Part shown: one piece after another, positions 24,801 through 38,300 of the stretch | Numbering within the stretch: position 1 is the first letter of the stretch | Layout: each line of letters opens with the position of its first letter | NCBI RefSeq assembly: GCF_025698545.1 | Contig: NC_068571.1 | Span: 51,741,733 to 51,805,732 of the forward strand | DNA from: Gossypium raimondii | Taxonomy: Eukaryota; Streptophyta; Magnoliopsida; Malvales; Malvaceae | DNA: 64,000 nucleotides | Direction: 5' to 3' | Notes under the pieces: model-generated | What the model was told of the DNA's origin: nothing | The model's database searches: none | The model's input: only the letters and a program-made list of their open reading frames with translations | Program-made: the position numbers and the translations under genes

Positions 24801-27800
24801 ACAAGGTATGGACTAAAATATTTTGTCTAAATTTTCTGTCTTGATTTTCTTTCCTTCCTTTGTATATTGTTGCTTCTTTTCATGATTCTTGAAACTCTTC
24901 TTTAGAGGGATTGACCTTGAGAGCATGAGTATTGGTAAACGTGATGCACTACTAGTGTTCCGCACCCTTTGCAAGGTTGGTTCTTTTATCACTAATTATT
25001 CTTGCCATTTTGAAGTCTCTGCTTGCATTCCCTTCATGAAATGTTTTATCTTGCAGATGGGTATGAAGGAAGATACTGATGAGGTCACAACCAAGACACG
25101 CATTCTCTCTCTTGAACTTCTGCAGGTTAGTTTTATGACTTTATTTTATGCTTTGTAAGAACGCTGGTTTGTTGTCTTTTCATAAAAGAATACAGTGTTT
25201 TCCCAACTAAATGGGGTCATATTTACAAATGCTTTTTTTTTTTAATTCTCTGTTAATATGATATTTTTGCTATTTTCTTTCTCTGGGGAAAAGGCATCTA
25301 TGTAGCATCTTTGTATTTGAATTTGAATAGATAGAAAGCCTTTGACATTGTAGAGTAGACTTTCATTTGTATCTCTAAAAGAATCTTATCAGCACAAACA
25401 ACGTTTTAAAATGCCAAAATTTGTTTACTTTCTAAAGGTAATAAAGGAGTGATTGCTTATGTAATTCATCATGTTTGCTGGCCTATGTTATTTCAGGGTT
25501 TGTTGGAAGGGGTTAGCCATTCATTTACAAAGAACTTTCATTTCATTGATTCAGTGAAAGCATATCTCTCATATGCTTTGTTGAGGGCTTCAGTTTCGCA
25601 GTCCCCTGTCATTTTTCAGGTTATCTTGCATTTATGTACTCTATTTGTGGGAAGAATCTGCTACGAGAATTTGTCTGACTGTTTATTTCTTTGTGGCAGT
25701 ATGCTACTGGGATATTTGCTGTGCTTTTGTTGCGATTCCGAGAGTGTCTTAAAGTATGATTACTATTTTGACAGATTGTTAAATCTAGTTCTTTCGAACA
25801 TCGCATTAGTGCTGTGATATACACCAGTTTTGCTTGATGCCTGAGTATCTTTTTCTTATCTCTTGCAGGGTGAAATTGGTGTTTTTTTCCCCTTGATTGT
25901 TTTGCGATCATTGGATGGTTCAGACTTCCCCATTAACCAAAAAACAAGTGTTCTTCGGTACAGTGCCCTTCCTAATTGATTGGATGTTGCAATTGCTGGT
26001 GCTAATTGATTTTAGTTAAATTGTGTTGTTCATTGTTCAGCTTTCACCATGAGCAATGTAATTTGCTATTTCTTTATATAATCTAATCTCTAATTATATT
26101 TTCTAGGATGCTTGAGAAAGTTTGCAAAGATCCCCAGATGCTTGTTGATGTTTATGTGAATTACGACTGTGATCTTGAGGCACCGAACTTATTTGAACGC
26201 TTGGTATGAACTCAGTCACCATTTACCTGTCATTTGTTTATATGTTTATATATTGTTCTTGGCCTTTTCATGTTTATATATTGTTCTTGCCTTATGACCC
26301 TCTAGGTCACAACTCTGTCTAAAATAGCTCAAGGGGCACAAAGTGCAGACCCAAATTCTGTTGTTGCCAACCAGACTACATCAATTAAGGGTTCTGCGCT
26401 CCAGGTAGGTTAATCTATTAACAAGCTCCACTAAATTAGCTTGCCAAGCATTAAGACCGTTATTCGTTTGTATTTCTATGCTTCCATGTCCACCAAAGTT
26501 GTTTGATAAAGCTGTACTTCCTAAACTCTTCAGTGCCTTGTCAATTTACTAAAATCACTGGTTGACTGGGAGAAATCTCGAAGACAATCAGAAAGGAAGA
26601 GGGGAGGTAGTGAGTCTCCTGAAGAAGATTCGGCTGGAGAATCTGTTGAGTTAAAAAGCAGGGAAGATGCTACCAGTAACTTTGAGAAGGCAAAAGCTCA
26701 TAAATCTACCATGGAAGCTGCCATCTCTGAGGTAATTGATTGGGTTTTTTGCTCAAGGTTTTGAGACCGGAAGTTTTCTGCAATGCAAATATGTGGCAAT
26801 TCAACAATCCTCAATTTCTTGGATTGTAATTAGGTTCTAAAAGATGGTTTTAATTACGTGGCAGTTCAACAGGCAACCAGTGAAGGGTATTGGGTATCTG
26901 ATATCAAATAAATTAGTGGAAAATAATCCTGCCGCAGTTGCCCAATTTCTAAGAAATACTCTCAGTCTGGACAAGGTAGAGTCTTTATAAATTCAACTTT
27001 TGCTTAATTCTTGTAGAATCGGTCTAATTCTTAGCATTCTTACAGGCAATGATCGGTGATTATTTGGGTCAACATGAGGAGTTTCCCCTTGCTGTCATGC
27101 ATGCTTACGTAGATTCGATGACATTTTCAGGGATGAAATTTCATACTGCAATACGAGAATTTCTTAAAGGATTTCGTCTTCCTGGGGAGGCTCAAAAGAT
27201 AGATCGCATTATGGAAAAATTTGCAGAAAGGTATAGGGGTATCTATGCTGTGTGCATGATACAGTCATTTTTATAAATCGTGAACATATGCATGACTTAA
27301 TTTAATTATTGAAACAGACTTAAGTGTTCTTTAGTTTACTGATGGTTCTTTAGCCATTCCAGGTAGGTTGTTGTCATTGGAGATATATCTTATTGTCTTG
27401 AGAACATTTCCCTAATATATCTTGGGCAGCCTTCTATCTTCCTTCTGTTGTTTGTTTTATTAGCCTAGATTAAAAGTCAGTACAACTTCTGTCCTCAAAT
27501 CTCAATTTCTGCTACATCATGCCAAACCTTTTCTTTAAACACGTTTGAGATTCATTCTATAGCGAGGCTTGTAGGAAATTTAATTAAGATTTGCATGCCT
27601 TTGTTGTATAATAATTTATTTTCTATGAACCATTTTACTATATATTTGTTGATTTTTTTAATACAATTCTTGGTGTCCACTTATTATGTAGACTACGTGC
27701 TTCTCTGCAGGATCTGTGGTGCTTAGTTGTCTCATTTTGCGTTTGGCAGGTATTGTGCTGATAATCCTGGTCTTTTCAAGAATGCAGACACTGCATATGT

Positions 27801-30800
27801 TCTTGCATATGCAGTTATAATGCTGAACACTGATGCCCATAACCCAATGGTCTGGCCGAAAATGTCAAAGTCAGATTTTATACGCATGAATGCAACAAAT
27901 GATCCAGAAGAGTCTGCCCCTACTGAGCTTCTGGAAGAGATCTATGATTCTATTGTTAAGGACGAGATAAAAATGAAAGATGATGCAACTGGAATTGGGA
28001 AAGGTGTCAGGCAAAAGCCAGAGGGTGAAGAGAGAGGCCGCCTTGTTAGTATTCTTAATCTGGCTCTACCTAAACAAAAATCAGCAGTTGATGCTAAGTC
28101 TGAAAGTGAAGCAATAATTAAGCAGACACAGGCTATCATCCGAAACCAAGGAGCAAAAAGAGTTTTTTACACTGCACAAGAGATTGAACTTGTTAAACCC
28201 ATGGTTGAAGCTGTAGGATGGTCATTGCTGGCTACCTTCTCCGTTACAATGGAGGAAGGTGAAAATAGGCCGAGGGTTGCTCTTTGTATGGAAGGATTTA
28301 AAGCTGGTATACATATCACATATGTCCTTGGAATGGATACAATGCGCTATGCCTTTTTAACATCTCTAGTCAGGTAAAGCTATCTTTTTCTACTTGGAAA
28401 AGTTCCTTTCCTCCACCCTTCCCATTTGTAAACGTTGCATTTGTTCTACTTTGCCATTGTATTTATTCTGTTGTTCTTACCTTGTCTCATGTTGGGCAGC
28501 CCCTACATCAATCACTATTATAATTGTTTAATTGAGCAATTCACGTCATTGTAATGCCTCAGGCAGTAGTTTAGCTGTAATGCTTAGTCTGTGAATTTTT
28601 GGATGTTAGGTTTACTTTCTTGCATGCCCCAAAGGATATGCGTAGTAAAAATGTGGAAGCATTGCGGACTCTATTGGGTTTATGTGACTCAGAACCAGAT
28701 TCTCTTCAAGACACGTGGAATGCTGTTCTTGAATGTGTTTCTCGGCTTGAATTTATAACGACAACTCCTGTCATTGCTGCAAGTGTCATGCATGGATCAA
28801 ATCAGATCTCCAGGGATGCTGTTGTGCAGTCACTGAAAGAGTTGGCTGGGAAACCTGCTGAACAGGTTTTTACAAATAGTGAAAAATTGCCTAGTGATTC
28901 TGTTGTGGAGTTCTTCACTGCTCTCTGTGGTGTATCAGCAGAAGAACTGAGACAAATCCCAGCCCGTGTTTTCAGCTTGCAGAAGCTTGTCGAGATCAGT
29001 TATTACAATATTGCTCGTATACGCATGGTATTTCCTTGACTGACTTCCAACACTCCCTTGTTCGTGTTTCCAATTACTTATCCAAGATTTTATGGCTAGT
29101 CTTATTCTGAACCTTATTGTGTAGATTAGGATATGCATTACTTCAACAGGCATATTGAAATATTGAGAACATGTAGGAATACCAGAGAGTACTCCTTAAA
29201 ATGCTCTGACCATCTTTGAATTTCACCCAACTTTTTAGCTCAAAGCTTTTCGTTCCTTCTTGAAGTCCTGTTCTTTTAGGGAAAAGAAGTTCATAAAGTA
29301 CATGATATATCTGTACCATGTTCTCTTGGTAAAACTGCAGAGAATATTCTGAAAGAAGTTTAAATAATGCAATTGAATCAACTTTACATGTAAAGTTACT
29401 CTAATTTACAAGAATAGGGCATTTTATATTACACTTTCTTTCTTTTAGCACATATGAACACTTTTATAGGATAATTTTATTCAGATGTGTAATTTCCAGA
29501 CATGAGCTGTTACTTTGACATAGTGAGATCTAATTATGGTTTATAAATTGATTTATATATCGAAAATTATTCAGTAATTTCCTCCCACAGTACATGTATT
29601 ATTATATTCTAAAAGTATTAATGATATGTCTATCAGGTCTGGGCTAGAATATGGACTGTCCTTGCAGATCATTTCATTTCTGCTGGCAGCCATGCAGATG
29701 AGAAAATTGCTATGTATGCTATAGATTCTTTGAGGCAGCTTGGTATGAAGTATTTGGAGCGTGCTGAATTGACCAATTTTACTTTTCAAAATGATATTCT
29801 TAAACCTTTTGTCATCCTCATGCGGAATAGTCGAAGTGGAACCATAAGGAGCCTTATTGTTGACTGCATTGTGCAGGTATGTCTGCTTGCTCAGATTTCT
29901 TGAACATCTAACTCTCCTGCTGGTTGTTGTTTTTCCCTCTATCATATATTTTGTAGTTAATACATTTTTAATTTTAAGCCTTTGCTGTCAGTTTTTTCTT
30001 ATTCCCGTGGGCATCCTGTGTGACACTCAGACTTACCATGATGTTATTGCAGATGATAAAATCAAAGGTTGGAAGCATAAAATCTGGATGGAGAAGTGTT
30101 TTCATGATTTTCACTGCTGCCGCTGATGATGATATGGAATCAATTGTTGAAAGTGCATTTGAGAATGTGGAACAGGGTAAGAAACTGCCTTTTTCCTTTT
30201 TCCTGACTGATTCTTGTTTTCATTGTCCAATTAATTTAACAGCAGGTTCTTTGCAGTTGTACTGGAACACTTTGATCAAGTTGTTGGAGACTGTTTTATG
30301 GACTGTGTCAACTGTCTTATTAGGTTCGCCAACAATAAAACTTCCCACCGTATAAGTTTGAAGGCTGTGGCCCTTCTCCGTATATGTGAAGACCGTCTAG
30401 CAGAGGTTTGGTTTCCATACTTAAGCTTGATACTTAAGCTTGATTTGTTAGTTGGGCATGTTGTTCTACCCTCTCGATCTCTTCCTCTGTAGGACTAAAA
30501 TAGTCACAGTATGGTCTAAAACTAGCAATGATCACCAGCCCTTCTACCAAGAGGACTTTGTTCATTGTCTTTCTTATGATAAGATGCTGTAATTTTTTAT
30601 TAAACTTCGAACATTTAGATGTACTCTTTTTCTCTTATCAGGGAAAAGCAAAGTTTATATTAGCTGTTTCATCTCATTGATTATTTCTAACATGTTTGTG
30701 AATTTGCTTAAGTTCTGCATTCTTTTCTTTCTAAAGGATGTTTTGTGTAAGTATTTCCATTTGTGTTTCAATTACAGGGACGTATACCTGGTGGAGCTCT

Positions 30801-33800
30801 TAAACCAATTAGTGTTGATGCTGACTCAGCATTTGACGTAACCGAGCATTATTGGTTCCCAATGCTTGCTGGGTTGTCTGATCTGACATCAGATTCAAGA
30901 CCAGAGGTTAGGAGTTGTGCACTTGAAGTTTTGTTTGATTTGCTGAATGAAAGAGGTAGCAAGTTCTCAACATCATTTTGGGAGAGCATTTTCCATCGTG
31001 TCTTGTTTCCCATGTTTGATCATGTGAGACATGCTGGAAAGGAGAGCTTAATTTCCTCCGGAGATGAGTTGTTTCGTGAAAGCAGCATTCATTCACTTCA
31101 GTTGCTGTGCAACCTTTTCAACACTTTTTACAAGGTATATGAGTTTAGTTGTCCTCTTAACAATATTATTCACACGACATATAAAATGCGGGTGGTGGGG
31201 TTTAGACTCTGTCTGGAAACCATACATCATCTAAATTTCCTGTGGTCCATATAATCTTGTGATTGGACCATGCTTCCTGACAATTACTGGTTGCTTGAAC
31301 TTTCTTGTCTATTTTGTTTCTCTTACAGGAGGTATGCTTTATGCTACCCCCACTCTTGAGTTTGCTGCTGGACTGTGCTAAAAAATCAGATCAGACGGTT
31401 GTTTCAATTTCTCTTGGGGCGTTGGTCCATCTCATAGAGGTTGGAGGACACCAGTTCAGTGAGAGTGACTGGGACATGTTGTTGAAGAGCATAAGGTATG
31501 CATGCCTTAAGATTTGAGAATACGCAATTTTTTGACGATTTGAATTTTTATTTGCAAGTCATATGTATTTTGTTACTTTATTCTTATCACCAGAGATGCA
31601 TCATACACAACACAACCGCTTGAGCTACTTAATGCATTGGGACTAGAGAATCCAATGAACCCCTCTATTTTAAGAGATTTAAAGGTTCATACAGATGTTT
31701 ATCAATTTAGTTCTACGGATAATGGGAACATTTCACCACTTGCATCCCCGAGTAGCAGCACAAGGAATACGAATGCATCTGTTTCACAAGATCACAATCA
31801 AGATTCTGCATTACAGCCTATTCCAGATGGATCTGAAGGTTAGCTGTTGAGAATCTTTCCCCTTAAAATTTCGACAGCACAGAATTTGCATCTTCATCAG
31901 TTAATATATTTAACATATCAGAATTAGTTGTACGTTGCAGATTTGTCTGCCTAGCTATGTACAAAGTTTAAATACCCTCTGATCATATGCTGATGTCGAG
32001 TTTTCCTTAATACTAGAAGCGAAGGGCTGACCTATGTACTACTGCTCATACCACCCAATCTGGACATTTGAATTTGTCCATTGACAAACCAAACCTGATA
32101 AATATATACATTGTCACTCCTGTAGGTGTTCCCTCACCGTCAGGTAGAGCTCAGAAGTCTGCTGAAGCTGGGAGTCTCCAACGAAGTCAAACTATAGGTC
32201 AAAGAATCATGGATAACATATTTCTTAGAGGTTTTACCTCAAAACCAAAGAGTCCTACATCAGAGACTCCAGTTCCATCTTCACCTCTCAAGGTAAGCAT
32301 GTCTCCATGTCTCCACTGCTTATTTATTGTACTTATACTCAAAAAAAGAAAAGAAAAGGAGACTTCCTTATTGCACTCAATTGTTATTATTATGCAAATA
32401 TTTGCTTATAAGTATTAAGAAGCTAGTTTTTGTCATTTCAATCTTGCTGATGTTTCTATTTAAGGCTAAAATGTAAAAAGTATGGATGTAAAGCATTAGT
32501 GAAACTATATGCATTCTCCCTTTTTCACTTACCCCTCTTTTTTTATCCGACGGTTCTCTAGCTTCCCGAGTCTCTGGAGCCTGATGCCAGAGATGAGGAG
32601 GAAAGTCCACTGATGGAAACAGTTAGGGGCAAGTGCATCACTCAGTTATTACTTCTTGGTGCTGTTGATAGCATTCAGGTTTGTGTCTTTGGACTTTGGG
32701 AATTGGGACGTATGATTTTATAATTCTTTTACCAATTAAATTGTGGTCAAAATTGGCAGAAAAAATACTGGGATAATTTGAAAGCAACTCAGAAGATTGC
32801 CATAATGGACATTTTGTTATCCTTACTAGAGTTTGCTGCTTCATATAATTCGTATTCTAACCTCAGAACACGTATGCACCATACCCCTGCAGAAAGGTAA
32901 GAAAATCAGTTTTTTCTCATTTCATCTTTCAGTAATCATCTTGCCTATAAATCTTCTTACCTGCAGAACGTGTAGGCTTCTAATAACTTCTTACCTTGGC
33001 AGGCCCCCTCTAAATCTTTTCCGTCAAGAGTTAGCAGGAACTTCCATTTATCTGGATGTCTTGCAAAAAGTCACATCAGGATTTAATGACAATAATAGAC
33101 AAAACCTAGAATCTAATGGTTCTCAGGACACTGAAGATACGAAACTGGAAGGAATAGCAGAAGAGAGGCTGATTTCTTTCTGTGAACAGGTACTAAGGGA
33201 TGCCACTGATCTCCAGTCTACAATAGGGGAAACTACCAATGTGGATATGCATCGAGTTTTGGAATTGCGGTCTCCAATCATCATTAAGGTACTATATCAG
33301 AAATAAAGGAATTGAACTATTTTAGTGCTTTGAAGTGAATATCTCCTCATCGTTATTGTTTCAGGGCTCACGTTACATAATATATTTTCTGTGTTGGTTT
33401 TACTCTTGCAGGTGCTTAGAGGCATGTGCTTCATGAACAATAAGATTTTCAGGAAACACCTCAGAGAATTTTATCCTTTGCTTACAAAACTTGTCTGTTG
33501 TGACCAGGTAAATCTCCCTTTTTCTTTGCCTGTACCGTAGAATCTCCTAATAGATTTCTAGTCATACGTCTGTATGCGATATAAGAATCGTATTAAGTTT
33601 CGAAATGGTTTCCCATTTAGATTTCTTTGTTCCCATCACCATGGCCACTGCAGACTAGGCACAATTTTTACACTCCTTAACCACCAGTTTCCCGCATATG
33701 GTTTGGTCTCCACTTATTTGCAATTAAGCATGAAAAAGAATACAATCAGTCCTGAAGTCGAACTAATCTTTTTTTTGTTTGTTTTTGAGTTTGTCGTAAC

Positions 33801-33886
33801 CGATTGCATTTTTATTTATTCAGTTGGGTGTTCGTGGAGCACTGGGTGATCTTTTCAGGATACAATTGAAAGCTCTCCTACCATGA
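21889..33886 (+). CDS. BIG5: BIG5 (BEN1/MIN7)-type large ARF guanine nucleotide exchange factor
   Basis: A 33-exon gene giving 1,767 residues. Exons: 21889-21991, 22840-22918, 23248-23503, 23731-23852, 23934-23992, 24085-24142, 24217-24301, 24399-24596, 24747-24805, 24906-24975, 25057-25125, 25497-25619, 25700-25753, 25869-25957, 26107-26203, 26306-26404, 26534-26731, 26865-26975, 27046-27230, 27750-28373, 28610-29027, 29637-29876, 30053-30176, 30257-30405, 30778-31134, 31329-31495, 31594-31838, 32126-32292, 32562-32678, 32760-32896, 33003-33288, 33412-33507, 33824-33886. All are GT-AG and in frame. The protein activates ARF GTPases at the trans-Golgi/early endosome; the Arabidopsis orthologue works in trafficking and immunity and is a target of HopM1. 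The start [17 protein letters not shown] and most of the length match BIG5, not BIG1-4. Visible parts: DCB region, HUS box NYDCD (493-497), Sec7 domain about 602-790 with catalytic Glu691 in [12 protein letters not shown], then HDS repeats. Family length is about 1,740. Confidence 0.97.
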
Positions 33887-34529
33887 GTTATGATGTCTAT
33901 TTTTGAGCTGTTTTTGGAGGATTGGGGTTTCGGCATTGTTGCAAAATTCCATCGGATCATGGCCATGTTGTATTATTGTTTACCGAGCGAGAAAAAAGAA
34001 ATTAGAGGTTTAAAATTGACATTCTATTTTTTTTCCCTTGCAATCGCTTGTTATTTTACGGGTAGCATAGAATTTGAATATATTGAGGTAAAGGTTGTTT
34101 CAGTGGTTACTTACATTTATACCTGAGTTACAACTAGCGAAATTTTCTGTGTTATAGAATGAATATATTTGAATTTCACTTATCTGATTGATTCTGTGTT
34201 CCTTTTTATTAGCTAATACGAACGTTAGAAAACGGTTCGTTCGTATTGTCGGTGAAAACGGTTCGGTTTGGATCGATTTTGGAAAAAAATTACTGTTCTA
34301 CTAAGTTTTTTTTGTTTATTTCAATTTTTGGTCAGTTTGGATGATTAATTTTGGTCACTTTGGATAATTATGGTTTGGGCATGCATATCTACTACGGTAG
34401 AAGATTAATTCACACCCAAAAATAAAAATAAAAACTTATATAGAATTTAACTTTACTTTTAAACACCGATTATATAGGGATTTACAAAAAAAAAAAGTTT
34501 GACCATATTTTTAGGGTTGATTGAAAAAA
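33887..34529. other. BIG5 3' region and DUF1639 promoter
   Basis: Probably the BIG5 3' untranslated region up to about 34200. A short ggttcg-rich patch follows (34230-34270), of a type common in plant dispersed repeats, and then an AT-rich upstream region of the next gene. The last 35 bases belong to the segment duplicated at 40617. Confidence 0.5.
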
Positions 34530-35120
34530 ATGGTTTCTGAAAACAAAACAAACATGGCCTCACTCATTCCCCTTTCTGACCCTTCTTCCAATTTCTCTGT
34601 ATCTTCTCAAAATCCCGTTCTTCCCAATTCTGATTTCGTTTCTGCTACTAATAATAGTTCTCCGATTCAAAATTCGCCCAAAAATATGTCAAAATTTCGT
34701 ATCAAGTTTCCCCGCCATCTTTTCATTGCTACAAAAGAGAATCCGAATCCCATTACCGAACCACTCATAGATGATACCTCAAAGTTTATAAAGAACAATA
34801 GCAAGATTGTGGATGATCCCTCTGTTGTCGGAAAGGATGATGAAAGTGAATCCAGTGCTGTTGTTTTGAAAGTAAAATCTTTGCCTGTGATCGATACTCA
34901 ATCACCACCTCGAGCAACCACTGTTCCACTCAAAAAGCACAAACAAAAGAAGCGACAGTTCTCAGTTGTACTTACGAGGGAAGAGATTGAAGAGGATATC
35001 GTCGCAATCGAAGCCTTGGCGGGCGGCAAACGATTACGAAGGCCCAAAATCCGAGACCCACCTTATAACAGAACTGATCGAAGACGCATTGATCTTTTGT
35101 TTCCAGGGTTAGGGAATTGA
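34530..35120 (+). CDS. DUF1639-family protein
   Basis: Intronless gene of 196 residues. The C-terminal third carries the DUF1639 pattern: VVLTREEIEEDIVAIEAL, then GGKRLRRPKIRDPP and a final LLFPGLGN. Known relatives have (S/T)xEEIExDF..., RRPKKR and LFPGLWL, so the core is present, although the usual Trp after PGL is missing. The rest is rich in Ser, Asn and Pro and looks disordered; a basic KKHKQKKR patch (about 140-147) could be a nuclear signal. The molecular role of the family is not known to me. The start is uncertain: the ATG at 34554 (aacatggcc) has better context than the one at 34530, and only the second is conserved in the damaged copy at 40617-41345. It converges with the MIP1/DUF547 gene; the two stop codons are 272 bp apart. 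Confidence 0.75.
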   Translation: MVSENKTNMASLIPLSDPSSNFSVSSQNPVLPNSDFVSATNNSSPIQNSPKNMSKFRIKFPRHLFIATKENPNPITEPLIDDTSKFIKNNSKIVDDPSVVGKDDESESSAVVLKVKSLPVIDTQSPPRATTVPLKKHKQKKRQFSVVLTREEIEEDIVAIEALAGGKRLRRPKIRDPPYNRTDRRRIDLLFPGLGN

Positions 35121-35391
35121 AAAACTACCATGAAATTATTTTATTTATAAGAACCCTAATCTTTATTCCAATTTCATCCATATTTAATTTCACATTATTT
35201 TTGTTTTAATTTTGTATATGCTCATATTATCAAATCAGACCGTAAATTAACAGCAAAAACAATTTTTCAAATACTTAAAACAGTTACTTTATAATTTGGG
35301 TAACCATGCATTGAGTTTTGTTATGTAAGAAAATCTTTTATCATCGGCAACCACTACTATACAATGTGATATGGAGAAATGCCTGCTCTGC

Positions 35392-38300
35392 TCAAACTTT
35401 AGATTTCGAAAGCTGGCTGCTCTTATCATCCAATAGGAAGAGAAACCGGAACCTCGAATCGAAAGGTATGATGGAAAATACTCGAGCACCTAGGATCCTC
35501 CACTTATTACGTGATAAACAGTTCTTAACCATGGAAGCTTGTTGCGGCGATAAGAATTGACAAATCCAATCGGGTAAAACCGAGTCCTCCACCATTCCTT
35601 TGGCAAAACAATGCAACAATTTAGGCACTAATAGCTTCCCTTTGTTACTTATTCCGACAGATGCTTGAATGTAGTCTTGCATTGATCTTTTTAGCGACTC
35701 GTTCATATTTTCAGGCCTGAAAATCCTCACCTGCGATGGGAGGTGTCGGTAAAAGTAGAATGCTACTCGATCATATCAATTGGAAAGCGGATATAGGATG
35801 TCAAATGAGATCTTACCGCAGGTGAAGAATGCAACCCGCAACTTAAGGCAAAATGAAGTAGAGGCTCAGGATGATCAATCGTATACTTCTGCAGTTCAGC
35901 AGAAGCCTTGAATTTCTGAAGTGCAAAAACCGCAGCCTAGAAATGATTTCAAATAGAATACAAGGAAGAATGCAATACAAAAATTAAAAATAACTAGAAA
36001 AATGGAGAAGAAAGTAGCCCGAAAAAGAGAAATGGGAATGGGGAAAGATGGATTTCCACTTGTGGAGAAACTTGAAAATACTCAACGAAGGAAGCCCCAC
36101 AAAAGTTATTATAGAGCATTCATCACTAAGCTAATATACCCCTTCCGGAGATGCCGGTGCTTCCAAGTACCGATATCTTTCCTGTCTTTTTTTGCATGAT
36201 ATCCCATTGCAGAGTGCATGTTTCAAATTTTGGATAAATGTGGCTACTATTGCAAGGAGCTAGTAACTGTTTAAAAATGGAGTAATTATACATACAATTT
36301 GAGGTCGATAAGTAGCAGGATTCATCTTTAGAATGGTGCATTCTATGTCAGCTGCACTCACGGAGTGTCCTCCAATGGTGTACGCAGCCTGCATGTTATC
36401 ATACGGTACCGTTAGCATTTACCCAAAGCAGCATGCCGGAGGGAGGGAGGGAGGGAGGGAGAGGAGGGAGGTGTGGAGGGATAAGATGAAAAGTTATGGC
36501 ATCAAACCTTCTGCATTAAGGAAAATAGTTTGATATCGTTTCTTGGAACTCCATATGCTAAATATGCCTGCAAAATAGATATGAAAGGGGAAAAAAGAAA
36601 ATCAGACAAAATGATCAGAAACTGAAGTCTTAGACCATGTCAACACTTCTTCTAGACAAGACTCGCTATCTATTTATAGAATCCCAACTTATCTAAAGAC
36701 TGCACGTATAAATCATTTCAGGTAACGGAACGCATGGATTGGAAAGGTAGAAAGTGTATTACATGCATAATCAAAGCATTATACAGGTTAACCCAAAATG
36801 CCAGTTTCTCATTGGAACTCATTTGAGAAGGATCCACCCTCAACAGCTGCTCAACAAGCAATCTGTACGGAAACAAAGAGGAGCAGTAAAAGCAATACTG
36901 TCAGGATCGTTGCTTTAAGCGTTTCTAGTAAGGCAGTGAAATAAGGGTATAAAATCAAGTCTAAAAACGGAATAAATAGTTTACCTGAATCTTTTTAGAG
37001 CCATAGCGGCATATTCAAGTTCTTTCTTCCCAACAGACAACCACGAGACTTCAATTGCTTTACTATAAGTCCCAATACTAAATGTCCAGTCGACTTTGTT
37101 GGAGACTCCATAAGGGTCATATGCATCACCTCCTGAGGGACTACTTACAAAGGAAGTTACAACGGGTGAGTCCGAGGATGATGCCAAAAAATTGGCAAGG
37201 GGGCAGTGAGGTGAAGCGGGTGACACCGAAGAAGACGACGATGAAGAAGAAAGCTTGGATGAATCTGCTAAGAAAATGAAAATATCTCTCATGCGTAAGA
37301 CCATTTCTTCAGATAGTCGATTGGGATGATGCCAAAGGTTATCCACGATATAATTGTTATCAATAAAAGCCTCTGGCAGATGCATATCATCCGTGTTTTG
37401 TTCAGCTTCCCCTTCATTGCAAAGCCTTGCAATCTAAAACATAAATTATATGGTCAACAGATGCATTATTCTGAACACTTTTAAGGATATTGATGACATT
37501 ACCGGTTCAGTTAAGTAAGCCAAAGAGCTATCGAAAAGTGACGTTGAAGGAAATGGCAAATGCTTTAAATGATACTCAGCAAGACGTCGCTCGTTCCTTT
37601 CTTGACTAATCTGACATTGTAAAGAAACAAATTCCTGCTCTAACTTTGCTACGGTAATCTCGAGAACAGCTATGCTATCTAAAAGCTCCTGGGCCTGAAA
37701 TCCAGGTTTTGGAAATTGAGAAAAGAATATAAAAAAAGAACAGAAATCCCACAGAAGGAGACTGACCTTATCTGGAAGCTTGCCTGGAGAACTAGAAGAA
37801 GGTGAACCACAATGTTCAACAGCACTTGCTAGAGCTAAGTGCAAATCAGTCTCTTCCTGCAACTGCTGCTGCAACTTTTTAACCTGTATCACCCAAGTGG
37901 TAGCATGTTGCATGAGAATGAGATATAAATCCTGCACAGAGCTGGCTGTTACCGGTAAGAAAAAGAAGAAGATCAAAACATGTATATCAAGATAACAGCA
38001 TGTCATTCATTAGCAAAACCGTTAATTCTCAATGAGTAAACAATGTGTTTCATGTTTTCATATGTCTCCCCTTAAAAGTCTATTGTTATGCTGATGCTTC
38101 TTTGCTTCCTAGTAGAATACATCAAATCAACCCTCGATAAGCTTAAGATTTATAAAGATGAGGAGCGAGAGTGATGTAGACTCGTAGACTAAAAATGAGT
38201 TCAAAAACCCTTACTTCTTGCAATCTCCATCGTTTTGGGGGGACAAAAACATAAGAAAGGGAAAATTTTCTAGAGAAACCGATTTTCGAACAAATATGCA

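Noticed and set aside
36002-36533. Plus-strand open frames inside the DUF547 gene
   Set aside because: They overlap introns and exons of the well-supported minus-strand gene, and one is a (GGGA)n tract.
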